From NCBI GenBank assembly GCA_947497315.1, contig CANMFX010000001.1, forward strand, positions 1,116,001-1,180,000: 64,000 nucleotides of DNA, written 5' to 3'. Source of the DNA: an uncultured Sphingomonadaceae bacterium. Its GTDB lineage: Bacteria > Pseudomonadota > Alphaproteobacteria > Sphingomonadales > Sphingomonadaceae. Position numbers and translations under genes: made by a program. The notes under the pieces are model-generated. The model worked only from the letters and a program-made list of their open reading frames with translations. It did not search any database and was not told the origin of the DNA. The first letter of the stretch is position 1. Each line of letters opens with the position of its first letter. Positions 25,631 to 33,752 of this stretch are shown here, in pieces.

Positions 25631-26782
25631 CTATTTCGGCCACCTTGCCTTGTCGCGTAAATAGCGCCCGGAATCCCGTGTGTCCTTGGGTTGATATTCG
25701 GCAAAAAGATTGGGACCATAGCGGGATCGATATTGTTCGAACACAGGCATGAACAGCTCGCTGTGAACAATCGGTTGCCGATTGCGTGCCCGGAAACTCG
25801 CGATCGGGATGCGCGCAGAAACCAGTGTTTCAAAAGCGGTTTTGGCGATATTCATTACGTCGCCATCGGGCGCGTAAATGGCTGATCCACCGCCGCCGGC
25901 ATCAGCAAAATAGTAGGGGTTTTCCGGCGACGCGGCATTGTTCGCCACCGCTGTATAGACGCCATTGTAGAGGCTGGTTGCTTGCATATCGATGGGGTTG
26001 AAACCGCCCGTCGCGGTGCGCAGTATAATCTCCGCGCCTTTCATCGCAAAGGCCCGGAAGAGTTCCGGTTCGCGCTGTACCGAGCTAGTCGCAATATTAC
26101 CGATCGGCGTACGTGTGACGGGGAGGACTGCCTCGGCTCCGTACATATCGACATAGCGGTCCAGCACATCATAAATGGTGGTGGTGAACAGTTCGAAATC
26201 GCCCCCGAAAAAGCCCTTTATGTTGCGGGCCTTCCAATGTTTGTCGACAATCTCGCCCTTGCCATTCATGATTGTGGTGATGGACAGCAGGCTTTCCGGC
26301 CAATCCGGATCGCGCACATAAGACCCGAAAACTAGCCAGCAACCATATTCACGCGCCTTGCCCGCGAGCATTTCCGTCTCTTCGCCCGGTATCTCGATAG
26401 CTGCTCGCCGTGCATCCTGGATATTCCATTTGTGGTAATAGCCGGTAATCGGAAATTCGTGAAAGAAGATCATATCTTTCGGCCCGGAAAAACCATTTGC
26501 AGCGTCGATCAGGTCCATCATGTGTTGAACATTGTCGCGGCGGGTCTGTTTGAGGTTGCTGAGCTCGACCGGTACGACCCGCGCTTGGGCGACGCCCAGG
26601 GAAATGGTGTCCTTGGCCAATGGCACCGTTTCATAACGGCCATCTGGCGTGATACTGATCTTGTCCGGTCCGCCTTTCTTTGCGGCATGGGCGAAATCAG
26701 TCCAGCTTAATGCAGCTCCAGCGGCCAGACCCGCGCCCGCTGAAAAGAGACTGCGCCGCGAAACACCATCCTTTTGCTCCAT
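25631..26782 (-). CDS. Tat-exported carbon-nitrogen hydrolase-fold protein without the catalytic Cys
   Basis: A 383-residue nitrilase-superfamily protein with a twin-arginine signal (VSRRSLFSAGAGLAAG, cleavage near AHA-A). The Glu of the Glu-Lys-Cys triad is seen in FFHEFPITGY and the Lys in VDKHWKARNIKG. The segment that should contain the nucleophilic Cys reads GNIATSSVQREPELFRAF, with Thr/Ser and no Cys. The only Cys in the protein is in YGCWLVFG, far from that site. It is therefore unlikely to be a classical nitrilase or amidase. The periplasmic location is also unusual for the family. It follows the exported alpha/beta protein at 26796 by 13 bp, with GAGAGGAA before the ATG, and shares its promoter region. 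Confidence 0.85.
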   Translation of the reverse strand: MEQKDGVSRRSLFSAGAGLAAGAALSWTDFAHAAKKGGPDKISITPDGRYETVPLAKDTISLGVAQARVVPVELSNLKQTRRDNVQHMMDLIDAANGFSGPKDMIFFHEFPITGYYHKWNIQDARRAAIEIPGEETEMLAGKAREYGCWLVFGSYVRDPDWPESLLSITTIMNGKGEIVDKHWKARNIKGFFGGDFELFTTTIYDVLDRYVDMYGAEAVLPVTRTPIGNIATSSVQREPELFRAFAMKGAEIILRTATGGFNPIDMQATSLYNGVYTAVANNAASPENPYYFADAGGGGSAIYAPDGDVMNIAKTAFETLVSARIPIASFRARNRQPIVHSELFMPVFEQYRSRYGPNLFAEYQPKDTRDSGRYLRDKARWPK

Positions 26783-26795
26783 GATAAAATTCCTC

Positions 26796-27749
26796 TCATT
26801 TCTCGCTCATATTGGGAGGGTCATTGTCCAGGAACGGACGGATGACCGTGACATATTTTTCCGGTGCGAGATCAAAGCCGCCCAGCGTGACACCATTGAT
26901 ATGTATCAGCCTGGCTTGCGGGAACAGGGGTAAGGCCGCCTCCGTCTCCTGCCTCAGGCTACCGTCATTGGTGATCAGCAGAACAGGCTGCTCGACGTTC
27001 GGGAAACGCTCTTCTGCAGGATAGGTGAAGACGCCGTGATAGGCCTCCCAGCAATGCGGATAACATTGCATCATGTCACTAAAATGCTCCTGCGCGCGTT
27101 CCAGCGGCATGCCCGCTGCCGTCGCTGCTGTAGCAAAATCCCATTTCTTGACGAGATGAGAGCCGTCGGACGCAACTTGTTCAGGCTTGGCGTTGGCTTG
27201 ATAGGCCTTTTTGCGTTCCGCACCGGTGAAGAAGGGCAGGCCGGGTAGGACCAGCCTGCGAACGAGGTCGGGATGCCGGATGGCAAGCTCTGTCGCGATC
27301 AGGGTGCCTGTGTGATAGCCGAGTAGATCAACTGGCTGCCCCTGTTCGCCACCATATCCCATTGCCTTTAGGACAGTCGCCGCAGATTCGGCATAACCAC
27401 TTATGGATTGCAGCTCCTTTGGCCGATCCGAATCGCCATAGCCGGGTGTATCAATGGCAATGACTGTTCGATCGCTTGCCATGCGCCGCATGAACTTGAG
27501 GAAATAATCACTGGAATAGGGCGTGGGATGGAACAGCACCAGCGGGGGTTTTGGGGATTCGGTCTCGGGGCGTGCGATGCGAACATGGACCTGACCGAAC
27601 GGTCCAGCGATAAAGTCGCGTTCGATTTTTGCAGCGGAGATTTCGGTCTTGGCAGGCGGTTGCGACGCGGCGATGCCCTGAGTTGCAGCAAAAGAAAGCG
27701 CGGATGTCATAACGCAGATCAGAAAAATGCAAGTTTGATAGAGTCGCAT
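26796..27749 (-). CDS. Secreted alpha/beta-hydrolase-fold protein with GxHTG elbow
   Basis: A 317-residue exported alpha/beta-hydrolase-fold protein. The signal peptide (YQTCIFLICVMTSALSFAA) is followed by AGPFGQVHVRIARP, the oxyanion loop FHPTPYSS, AIDTPGYGDSDRP and the elbow DLLGYHTGTLIA. As in the cytoplasmic paralogue at 21066, His replaces the nucleophilic Ser. It leads a two-gene unit with the nitrilase-like gene and is divergent from TBDR2 across a 254-bp gap holding three operator copies, the nearest 52 bp upstream. Likely acts in the periplasm on the ligand brought in by TBDR2. Confidence 0.87.
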   Translation of the reverse strand: MRLYQTCIFLICVMTSALSFAATQGIAASQPPAKTEISAAKIERDFIAGPFGQVHVRIARPETESPKPPLVLFHPTPYSSDYFLKFMRRMASDRTVIAIDTPGYGDSDRPKELQSISGYAESAATVLKAMGYGGEQGQPVDLLGYHTGTLIATELAIRHPDLVRRLVLPGLPFFTGAERKKAYQANAKPEQVASDGSHLVKKWDFATAATAAGMPLERAQEHFSDMMQCYPHCWEAYHGVFTYPAEERFPNVEQPVLLITNDGSLRQETEAALPLFPQARLIHINGVTLGGFDLAPEKYVTVIRPFLDNDPPNMSEK

Positions 27750-27801
27750 GAAAGACCTCCTTCCCGACTATTTTAGCATTGATGGTTAGAATGCAAGCAA
27801 A

Positions 27802-27813
27802 ATGTCCGGACAA
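27802..27813. promoter_or_regulatory. Operator site 5 (ATGTCCGGACAA)
   Basis: Copy with intact TGTCCGGACA core, 52 bp upstream of the secreted alpha/beta-hydrolase start. It is one of three sites in the TBDR2 divergent region, 119 bp from site 6. Confidence 0.72.
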
Positions 27814-27920
27814 ATTATGCTCTCGGAAGATGACTGAAATATAGCATATTTTGAGCATTTTAGGCTTAAAAGTGATATTTTTGCGACAGTTTTTGCAAAC
27901 AGCTCGCATTATTATAAAAT

Positions 27921-27932
27921 TTGTCTGGACAA
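27921..27932. promoter_or_regulatory. Operator site 6 (TTGTCTGGACAA)
   Basis: Centre of a 20-bp near-palindrome AAATTTGTCTGGACAAATTT (27917-27936), with a single central mismatch. It lies 71 bp upstream of the TBDR2 ATG, just before a possible -35 region, and 48 bp (centre to centre) from site 7. Two sites on one face of the DNA could permit cooperative binding. Confidence 0.72.
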
Positions 27933-27968
27933 ATTTGACTGACAGTGGAAACTAACGATTGGAGATAA

Positions 27969-27980
27969 TTGTCCGGACAA
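27969..27980. promoter_or_regulatory. Operator site 7 (TTGTCCGGACAA, perfect)
   Basis: Perfect palindrome AATTGTCCGGACAATT (27967-27982), 23 bp before the TBDR2 ATG and overlapping a possible -10 box GATAAT (27964-27969). This position suits a repressor of TBDR2. The track ORF for TBDR2 wrongly reads across it. Confidence 0.78.
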
Positions 27981-28003
27981 TTGGACATCAGGGAGAAGCT
28001 ATA

Positions 28004-30493
28004 ATGAAAACCGTACTTAAAGGCCTTTTGCTGGCTGCTACAGCGGCAACCCCAACGCATGTACTTGCGCAGGACGTCGGGCAGCAAGATGCCGTAGAAT
28101 CCGATAATGTCATCATAGTTACCGCTCGTAAGAAAGAAGAGACACTGTTGGACGCGCCTTTGGCGGTTACCGTAATCGGTGAAACGGAGCTTGAAGGCGC
28201 TGGTTTCCAGGATATTACAGAAGTCACCAAGGCGGCACCGGGCGCTTTTGTTGAACCCTTTGGTGATAATACCAACGGCACTGCGCGTATTAATTCAACT
28301 CCTCGGTTTCGCGGCATTACGTTGATAAGCGGCAACCGCCTGCAACAAACAGCAACGGTATTTCTGGATGGCGTATTCCTGAGCGGCGGTGCGCAGACCA
28401 TCGGTATCAATGAATTGCAACGCGTGGAAATTATCAAAGGTCCGCAATCGGCTTTGTTTGGCCGCAACACTTTTGCTGGTGCGATCAACTATGTGACCAA
28501 GGATCCCAGCGACGAGTTTCAGGTTGATCTGAGCGTAACGGCGGCAACCCGGGATGAATTTAATTTCGCGGCAGGGGTAGAAGGACCGATTACGGACGGC
28601 CTGTCTTTCCGCTTGAGCGGTAATTATGATACGAAAGACGGCCATTTTGACAATGTTGCTGTTCCTGGCCAACGCCTGGGTGACGAATCGCAATGGTCGA
28701 TCGCCGGCACGTTGCTGATCGAACCAAGCGATGGCATCCGTCTCAAATTGAGAGGGTCCTATCAGGAAATTGATGACGGCCCTGCCGCTTCTGTTTTGTA
28801 CTTTGGTACCAGTCAGCATAATTTCGGGGGTTTTCAGTTCGTCAATGGAATTGCCGATCAAACGGATTCTGTCGTGCCTTCACCGGGCGGTGGTCGCGGT
28901 GAATCGGTCTTCCGCGGACGGATTACGGAACCTCCTGCTGATCGCATCGGACTGAACACAGCCCCGGAAAACCTTCAGGCATTTCTCGGTTTTTTGAATG
29001 ATGGACGTTCCGATCCAAGTGATGCGATATTTGATTTCAAATATAATCCGACGACAGTGGATGATTTCGGTTTGAACCTTGATTCATTGCGTCTGAGTGC
29101 AGTTGGATCTGCGGATCTGACCGACAATATCGAGTTCAGCTTTCTGGCGGGATACAACAAGGAAAGATTTGGTTTTTACACAGACTTTGATTCGACTCCC
29201 GACAATAGCTTCACGAGCTTTACCGCACGGGAAACAGAAGATGTGACGGTCGAAGGGCGCCTGTCCGCTTCCTTATTTGATGATAGCTTGAATCTCTCTG
29301 CCGGAGCGAGCTACGTCAAAATCGATATTGATGAGCTGGGTGGAACGGCGAGTTTCTTTGGTCCGCCGATTTTCTTTGGCGACATTTTTCGGTCTGATCC
29401 ATTTGTATCGGGCGCTGAAACCTTAGGCTTTTTTGGTTCGCTAGATTACCAGATTACGGACCAGATATCGATCACGCTCGAGGGCCGTTTCCAGAAAGAC
29501 GAGTTCAGCAATCCTGAGGTAAATGACGGTTTAGCGACGCCGATCTCGCCGGGGGAAATTAACAGCTTCCTGCCGCGCGGAACATTGCGATATCAGCCGT
29601 CAAATTACACGACATTCTATGCAACCTACAGCGAAGGCAATCTGCCAGGTGGTTTCAATCCTCAGATCGCTGGACTAGATGCACAGCAACTGGCCGAACT
29701 GGCCGCTTTGGCACCCGATGCAAGTGTGCTTTTTGGCGAAGAACAGCTGACCAACTATGAATTTGGATGGAAGCAACAACATCCTAGCGGTATCTTTGCT
29801 TTCAATCTTGCTGCCTTTTACATGAAACGGAGCGACGAAATTTTCAGTTCCATTGAGGTGATAACCGACACGGATCCGGGAGCGCCCAATCCGGTTCGGA
29901 CGGTCAACTTCACATCGAACGGGGCGAGCACCAATATCTACGGTGTCGAATTTGATGCGACAGTGAACGTCAGTGAAAACCTGTCCATGCAGGGCTCTTT
30001 TGCCTATATTGATGCCAAGATTTCATCCTTTCCCGCCGATGGTGGAACCGGAGATTTTGGCGATATCTTTGGCCCCAATGCGGATATTTCCGCACAGAGA
30101 GCACCGCGCTTTCCGCCTTTGACGCTATCATTGGGCGCAACCTATGAGGATGATTTCAGCGGTTTTGGCGGCTTTTTCGATAGCTGGTATTTGCGCAGCG
30201 ACCTTTATTTCACGGGCGACTATTTTGACAGCAATGCCAATGTCGCCAAGGTCGAGGAAGCAACCGATGTCAATCTTCGTCTGGGTCTGACGGGCGAGAA
30301 TGCGGGTATCGAGTTTTTCGTAACCAATCTTTTGAACGAAGATGCCCCGACAACGGCCTTCAACTTTGCGGATACAAGCTTTGGCACCCGCGCACTTCCC
30401 GGTGGGTTCTTCAACTTTGGCCGTGAGGGCGATCGTGTTGGGCTGCGTGACAAACGGCAATTTGGCGTGAAGTTGAAATATACGTTCAAGTAG
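28004..30493 (+). CDS. TonB-dependent receptor (TBDR2)
   Basis: An 829-residue outer-membrane receptor of complete length. The start is ATG 28004 behind AGGGAGAAG, and the signal peptide ends near HVLAQ-D. The TonB box is DNVIIVTARKKEE, the plug carries VEIIKGPQSALFGRNTFAGAIN, and the protein ends with the conserved aromatic residue (KLKYTFK). Barrel segments such as TLRYQPSNYTTFYATYSEGNLPGGFNPQ are typical of sphingomonad catabolic receptors. Three operator copies in the divergent region and the exported enzymes on both sides make this the likely entry point for the substrate of the left-half pathway. A strong terminator follows. Confidence 0.95.
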   Translation: MKTVLKGLLLAATAATPTHVLAQDVGQQDAVESDNVIIVTARKKEETLLDAPLAVTVIGETELEGAGFQDITEVTKAAPGAFVEPFGDNTNGTARINSTPRFRGITLISGNRLQQTATVFLDGVFLSGGAQTIGINELQRVEIIKGPQSALFGRNTFAGAINYVTKDPSDEFQVDLSVTAATRDEFNFAAGVEGPITDGLSFRLSGNYDTKDGHFDNVAVPGQRLGDESQWSIAGTLLIEPSDGIRLKLRGSYQEIDDGPAASVLYFGTSQHNFGGFQFVNGIADQTDSVVPSPGGGRGESVFRGRITEPPADRIGLNTAPENLQAFLGFLNDGRSDPSDAIFDFKYNPTTVDDFGLNLDSLRLSAVGSADLTDNIEFSFLAGYNKERFGFYTDFDSTPDNSFTSFTARETEDVTVEGRLSASLFDDSLNLSAGASYVKIDIDELGGTASFFGPPIFFGDIFRSDPFVSGAETLGFFGSLDYQITDQISITLEGRFQKDEFSNPEVNDGLATPISPGEINSFLPRGTLRYQPSNYTTFYATYSEGNLPGGFNPQIAGLDAQQLAELAALAPDASVLFGEEQLTNYEFGWKQQHPSGIFAFNLAAFYMKRSDEIFSSIEVITDTDPGAPNPVRTVNFTSNGASTNIYGVEFDATVNVSENLSMQGSFAYIDAKISSFPADGGTGDFGDIFGPNADISAQRAPRFPPLTLSLGATYEDDFSGFGGFFDSWYLRSDLYFTGDYFDSNANVAKVEEATDVNLRLGLTGENAGIEFFVTNLLNEDAPTTAFNFADTSFGTRALPGGFFNFGREGDRVGLRDKRQFGVKLKYTFK

Positions 30494-30516
30494 ATTGGCA
30501 ACATCCACGAATAGGG

Positions 30517-30544
30517 AAGGCGTCTCTCAGGAGGCGCCTTTTTT
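30517..30544 (+). terminator. Rho-independent terminator of TBDR2
   Basis: AAGGCG-T-CTC, loop TCAG, GAG-G-CGCCTT, then TTTT: nine Watson-Crick pairs around one T/G mismatch, 23 bp after the TBDR2 stop. Confidence 0.85.
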
Positions 30545-30599
30545 ATGATATTTGCTGGGACAGATAGAATATATTGCGGCGTTGGACGCTGCGCTTCCT

Positions 30600-31460
30600 T
30601 TATCCTGTCAATATCGCCAAGAGCTCATCGGGAGCGGTCACCATAGCGTCATGGCTAGTGGCAAGCGGATGATAGGTCCAGCTTGGGTCTGTTTGGACCT
30701 GCTCGGCATGGTAGGGAAAGCTGCTATTGGGCAGGACCGGCGCGGTGCAATGGATGTAGCTGCGCTTCAGGTCCAGCGATCCGCCATTTTCAAGCTGGAT
30801 CGGGTCCAACCATGTCTTGAGCGGATGGGGTGTCAGTTTTTGCGCGACCCAATCATAGCCGGGGTGATCTTTCGGAATGCCCAGAGATTCCGGCGGGAAG
30901 GTTGCGATGGCAATACCGTCGGGTGCCAAGCCTTCCAGTGCTTTGCGGGTCTGTTCGATGACTGCCGGGCTGCGTTCTGGTCCTTGCGTGATCATTGTTT
31001 CGCCATCAGTCGGCAGGGCGGCATCGAGATAGATAATCTCGCTGATCCGGTCTTTCATCGCGTCAGCAACACCGGTAATCACCATCCCGCCATAGCTGTG
31101 ACCGACTAGCACTATGTCATTCAGATCATAATAGCCGATCAGCGACGTGATGTCCGTGATATGCGTATCGAGCCCGATATCCGCCGACAAAAGATGCGCG
31201 CGGTCCGCCAGCCCGGTCAGCGTCGGCGTGAACACACGGTGCCCCAGCGCTTCCAGCTGCGACCTGACATAGCGCCAACACCACCCGCCGTGCCAGGCAC
31301 CATGGACCAGAACGAAAGTCTGGGCGGTGTTCGTGTACCTTCGTTCTTGATGACTGGCACGCGATTTGGCCTTGCCTGCCACCGAAGTCGCAAGACCTGT
31401 CGCTGTCACCGCAGCAATAAATGCGCGGCGACTGGTCAGGATTTTGGAACTGTCACTCAT
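30600..31460 (-). CDS. Tat-exported alpha/beta hydrolase (esterase)
   Basis: A 286-residue alpha/beta hydrolase with a twin-arginine-type signal (LTSRRAFIAAVTATGLAT). Unlike the two GxHTG proteins of the window, this one keeps the classical elbow: VLVGHSYGGMVI. The oxyanion segment FVLVHGAWHGGWCWRYVRSQLEALG and FTPTLTGLADRAHLL are typical of the plant methylesterase / EstC-like group; the catalytic Asp and His are placed near PTDGE and the C-terminal ATSHDAMVT. Probably hydrolyses an ester in the periplasm. AGGAAG precedes the ATG. It follows the amine oxidase gene by 17 bp on the same strand, so the two likely form one unit under the operator at 32961. Confidence 0.87.
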   Translation of the reverse strand: MSDSSKILTSRRAFIAAVTATGLATSVAGKAKSRASHQERRYTNTAQTFVLVHGAWHGGWCWRYVRSQLEALGHRVFTPTLTGLADRAHLLSADIGLDTHITDITSLIGYYDLNDIVLVGHSYGGMVITGVADAMKDRISEIIYLDAALPTDGETMITQGPERSPAVIEQTRKALEGLAPDGIAIATFPPESLGIPKDHPGYDWVAQKLTPHPLKTWLDPIQLENGGSLDLKRSYIHCTAPVLPNSSFPYHAEQVQTDPSWTYHPLATSHDAMVTAPDELLAILTG

Positions 31461-31477
31461 GGCTTCCTATTTCTCCA

Positions 31478-32917
31478 CTAGACAAGGGTTAGCACTCTGG
31501 CTGCGGCCCTTTCTGCGGTTTCAAGCGCACCTTCCATGCCGGGCCAGTTTTGTGTCATATGTTCGCCGGCAAAATGAAGGCGCCCACCCTGATGCTGGAC
31601 GGTATTGGCAAGGGCAGCGCCGAGGCCCGTTCCAATATGATGATAGATACCGCGTGCAAAAGGCTCCTTTTGCCAGCTGAACATGTTGAGATAGGACAAT
31701 TTCCCCTTTGCCGCCGGCCTGATCTTCTCAATGCGAGTGATTATATCGGCGGCTGCCTGTTGCGGTTCCATCTTGTCGAGAGCTTCTGCGGCGGGGCCGT
31801 TGACCCATATCTTGAGCAACGGCGGGTCGCTGTTCAGCGTGAAAACCCGGCCGATTAGCGGGTCATCACTCCAGATATATTCCGGCAGGCCATCCTCTTT
31901 CCAGAAAGCATCGGACGCGCGCAGGAAAACAAAACTGGCCTTTGTATAGGGCAGTTGCTGGATGGTATCGCGCAGGTCTGCCGATAGGGCGGCGTCGATT
32001 TTCATATTTCTGACGGTGCTGAAAGGGGCCGTGCAAATTACCTGGCGCGCGCCATATTTCCGTCCATCGGTCAGGCTGACTTCCACGCCATCACCCTTGT
32101 CCTCGATTGCCGACACTGGGGCGTTTAATATGATATCCGAATTTATGGCATTGGTCATGGCATCGGTCATACGCTGCGACCCGCCGCGGATAAATTTGGT
32201 CGGTCCGGGATTTGCCTTGCGCGCAGTGCTGAACATGGAAAGCGTCCGCTGCATGTGGAGCATCGACATTTCTTCAAGCGTACGACCGTTGAGATTGGCG
32301 TTCATGAAGCGCATTGCTTCGTCTGACGCGCCCTTCGCCTTTAACCAGCTGGCAAGGGAGATATCCTCCGCGGTGATTGCAGGAGACATCCAGTCGGTGG
32401 TCGTTTCGAGCGCCGGCAGTTTGCGCATATAGAAGAAAAACAGTGCATCCGGACTTGTCTTCTTCTCATCATCCGCGAGCATATTTTGCGGTAAATCTGG
32501 CCATTGATCCTTCAGGAAACTCTGCCCCCGGACATTGTAAAGATAGCCGCCTTGACCGCTTTCGGGCAGATAGCGCTCGACGCCCAATCGATCGGCAATG
32601 GTGTTGAAGCGCTTATAGGCCGCCCCAATCTGGACACCGCCGGCGTCGGGCGTTCCGGGCAGGTTGTCCAGCGTATATAGCCGTCCGCCAGTCCGATTAT
32701 TGCCCTCCAGTAACATGACTTTCAGCCCGGCCTGCTCCAGCTGCCAGGTTGCGAGCAATCCCGCCAGTCCGGCGCCGATCACAATCACGTCTGCGGTGGT
32801 CTTGCCCCATGCTATGCGCGGTGCGGCACAGGCGACAAGAGACGCACTGGCACCACCGACAAAAGCGCGCCTACTGACTGCCCGCCCATTTATCGAATAT
32901 CTACCGTCCAGTTTCAT
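31478..32917 (-). CDS. Tat-exported flavin amine oxidase, possible lipoprotein
   Basis: A 479-residue FAD-dependent amine oxidase family protein. The start is ATG 32917; the track ORF extends twelve codons toward the operator. A twin-arginine signal (VSRRAFVGGASASL) is followed by LVACAAP, which fits a lipobox, so a Tat-exported lipoprotein is possible. The Rossmann motif is VIVIGAGLAGLLATWQLEQA with the adenosine Glu in LLEGNNRTGGRLYTL, and the C-terminal FAD segment is RLHFAGEHMTQNWPGMEGAL. Such enzymes oxidise amines, or desaturate or oxidise other C-N/C-C bonds. It is divergent from a secreted LolA-like gene with one shared operator. Confidence 0.89.
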   Translation of the reverse strand: MKLDGRYSINGRAVSRRAFVGGASASLVACAAPRIAWGKTTADVIVIGAGLAGLLATWQLEQAGLKVMLLEGNNRTGGRLYTLDNLPGTPDAGGVQIGAAYKRFNTIADRLGVERYLPESGQGGYLYNVRGQSFLKDQWPDLPQNMLADDEKKTSPDALFFFYMRKLPALETTTDWMSPAITAEDISLASWLKAKGASDEAMRFMNANLNGRTLEEMSMLHMQRTLSMFSTARKANPGPTKFIRGGSQRMTDAMTNAINSDIILNAPVSAIEDKGDGVEVSLTDGRKYGARQVICTAPFSTVRNMKIDAALSADLRDTIQQLPYTKASFVFLRASDAFWKEDGLPEYIWSDDPLIGRVFTLNSDPPLLKIWVNGPAAEALDKMEPQQAAADIITRIEKIRPAAKGKLSYLNMFSWQKEPFARGIYHHIGTGLGAALANTVQHQGGRLHFAGEHMTQNWPGMEGALETAERAAARVLTLV

Positions 32918-32960
32918 GTTCACATGTTGACAGAAACCACCGGTACAAGGCAAGATAAAT

Positions 32961-32972
32961 TTGTCCGGACAA
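32961..32972. promoter_or_regulatory. Operator site 8 (TTGTCCGGACAA, perfect)
   Basis: Perfect palindrome AAATTTGTCCGGACAAAT in the 73-bp gap between the amine oxidase (43 bp to start) and the LolA-like gene (18 bp to start). The ORF track begins its protein at this site (MSGQI), which is the operator read as codons. Confidence 0.78.
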
Positions 32973-32990
32973 ATAAGAAGGGGCGGTCAG

Positions 32991-33752
32991 GTGAACAGAT
33001 ATCTAAACTATTTGATAGTGACGGTCTTGGCGACAATGGCGGTTCCAGTGGGAGCAACGGATGAGCCGCTGGAGGGTGCTGCGATACTGGCGATGGCCCG
33101 GGAAGCGGCGGGTGGTGATGATTGGGCCAATGCCCGGACTTTGACCTTGTCCGGGCATGCCGTTTTCTATGGACCTAAAAGCCACGAACCGCGCATCAGG
33201 GCCAGCGATTACCGAATGTGGCGTGTCTTTGATCCCGGTCGCACTGTTGCCCATAGCGCGGATGGCAAGGTCCGCATCATCGCCAAAGATACGGACAGGC
33301 TGATTTTCGAAGTGGGCTATGATGGAGCAACCACTTGGACGGAACGCGGGATCACGCCCAAAGCAGAGGCGGACAAGTTCTGGGCGAGCAATTTTGGTTT
33401 CGGGATTATCCGTCAGGCTGACAAGCCCGGCTTTGTCGCCACCCGTTTGCCAGATGACGACGTCGGCGGCCATGCGCTCTACATGGTCGAGCTAACGGAT
33501 CCAAAGGGCGGCAAAACCCTTTTCGGCATTGACCAGAAAAGCCATGCTATCCGCACCATGGGCTTTCGTACGCCAAGAGGTTGGCATTTGCGGGTCTATG
33601 ATGATTTCGTGCATCTCGAAGACCCGCGTTGGCTGCAGGCGCGTCATGTCACGCTTTACTATGATGGGCGCAAATCCAATGAGGTTTTCTGGACAGAGAC
33701 CAAGGTGAATGCGGAGATTGATGCAGCGCTGTTTGCACCGCCGTTCCGATAA
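32991..33752 (+). CDS. Secreted protein of unknown function, LolA-like fold possible
   Basis: A 253-residue exported protein starting at GTG 32991 (NRYLNYLIVTVLATMAVPVG as signal, cleavage near GAT-D). The body (ARTLTLSGHAVFYGP, YRMWRVFDPGRTVAH, DGKVRIIAKDTDRLIFEVGYDGATTW, KTLFGIDQKSHAIRTMGF) has the alternating strands of the LolA/outer-membrane lipoprotein sorting type half-barrel, a hydrophobic-ligand fold. I do not recognise the family with certainty. The track's TTG start is inside the operator and should be discarded. It is convergent with the next gene, and the two stop codons abut with no gap. Confidence 0.65.
   Translation: MNRYLNYLIVTVLATMAVPVGATDEPLEGAAILAMAREAAGGDDWANARTLTLSGHAVFYGPKSHEPRIRASDYRMWRVFDPGRTVAHSADGKVRIIAKDTDRLIFEVGYDGATTWTERGITPKAEADKFWASNFGFGIIRQADKPGFVATRLPDDDVGGHALYMVELTDPKGGKTLFGIDQKSHAIRTMGFRTPRGWHLRVYDDFVHLEDPRWLQARHVTLYYDGRKSNEVFWTETKVNAEIDAALFAPPFR

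Noticed and set aside
27593-27606. GACCGAACGGTCC resembling the GST/Rieske dyad
   Set aside because: Encodes the conserved GPFGQ segment of the secreted alpha/beta protein; the paralogue at 21835 has a similar sequence for the same protein reason.
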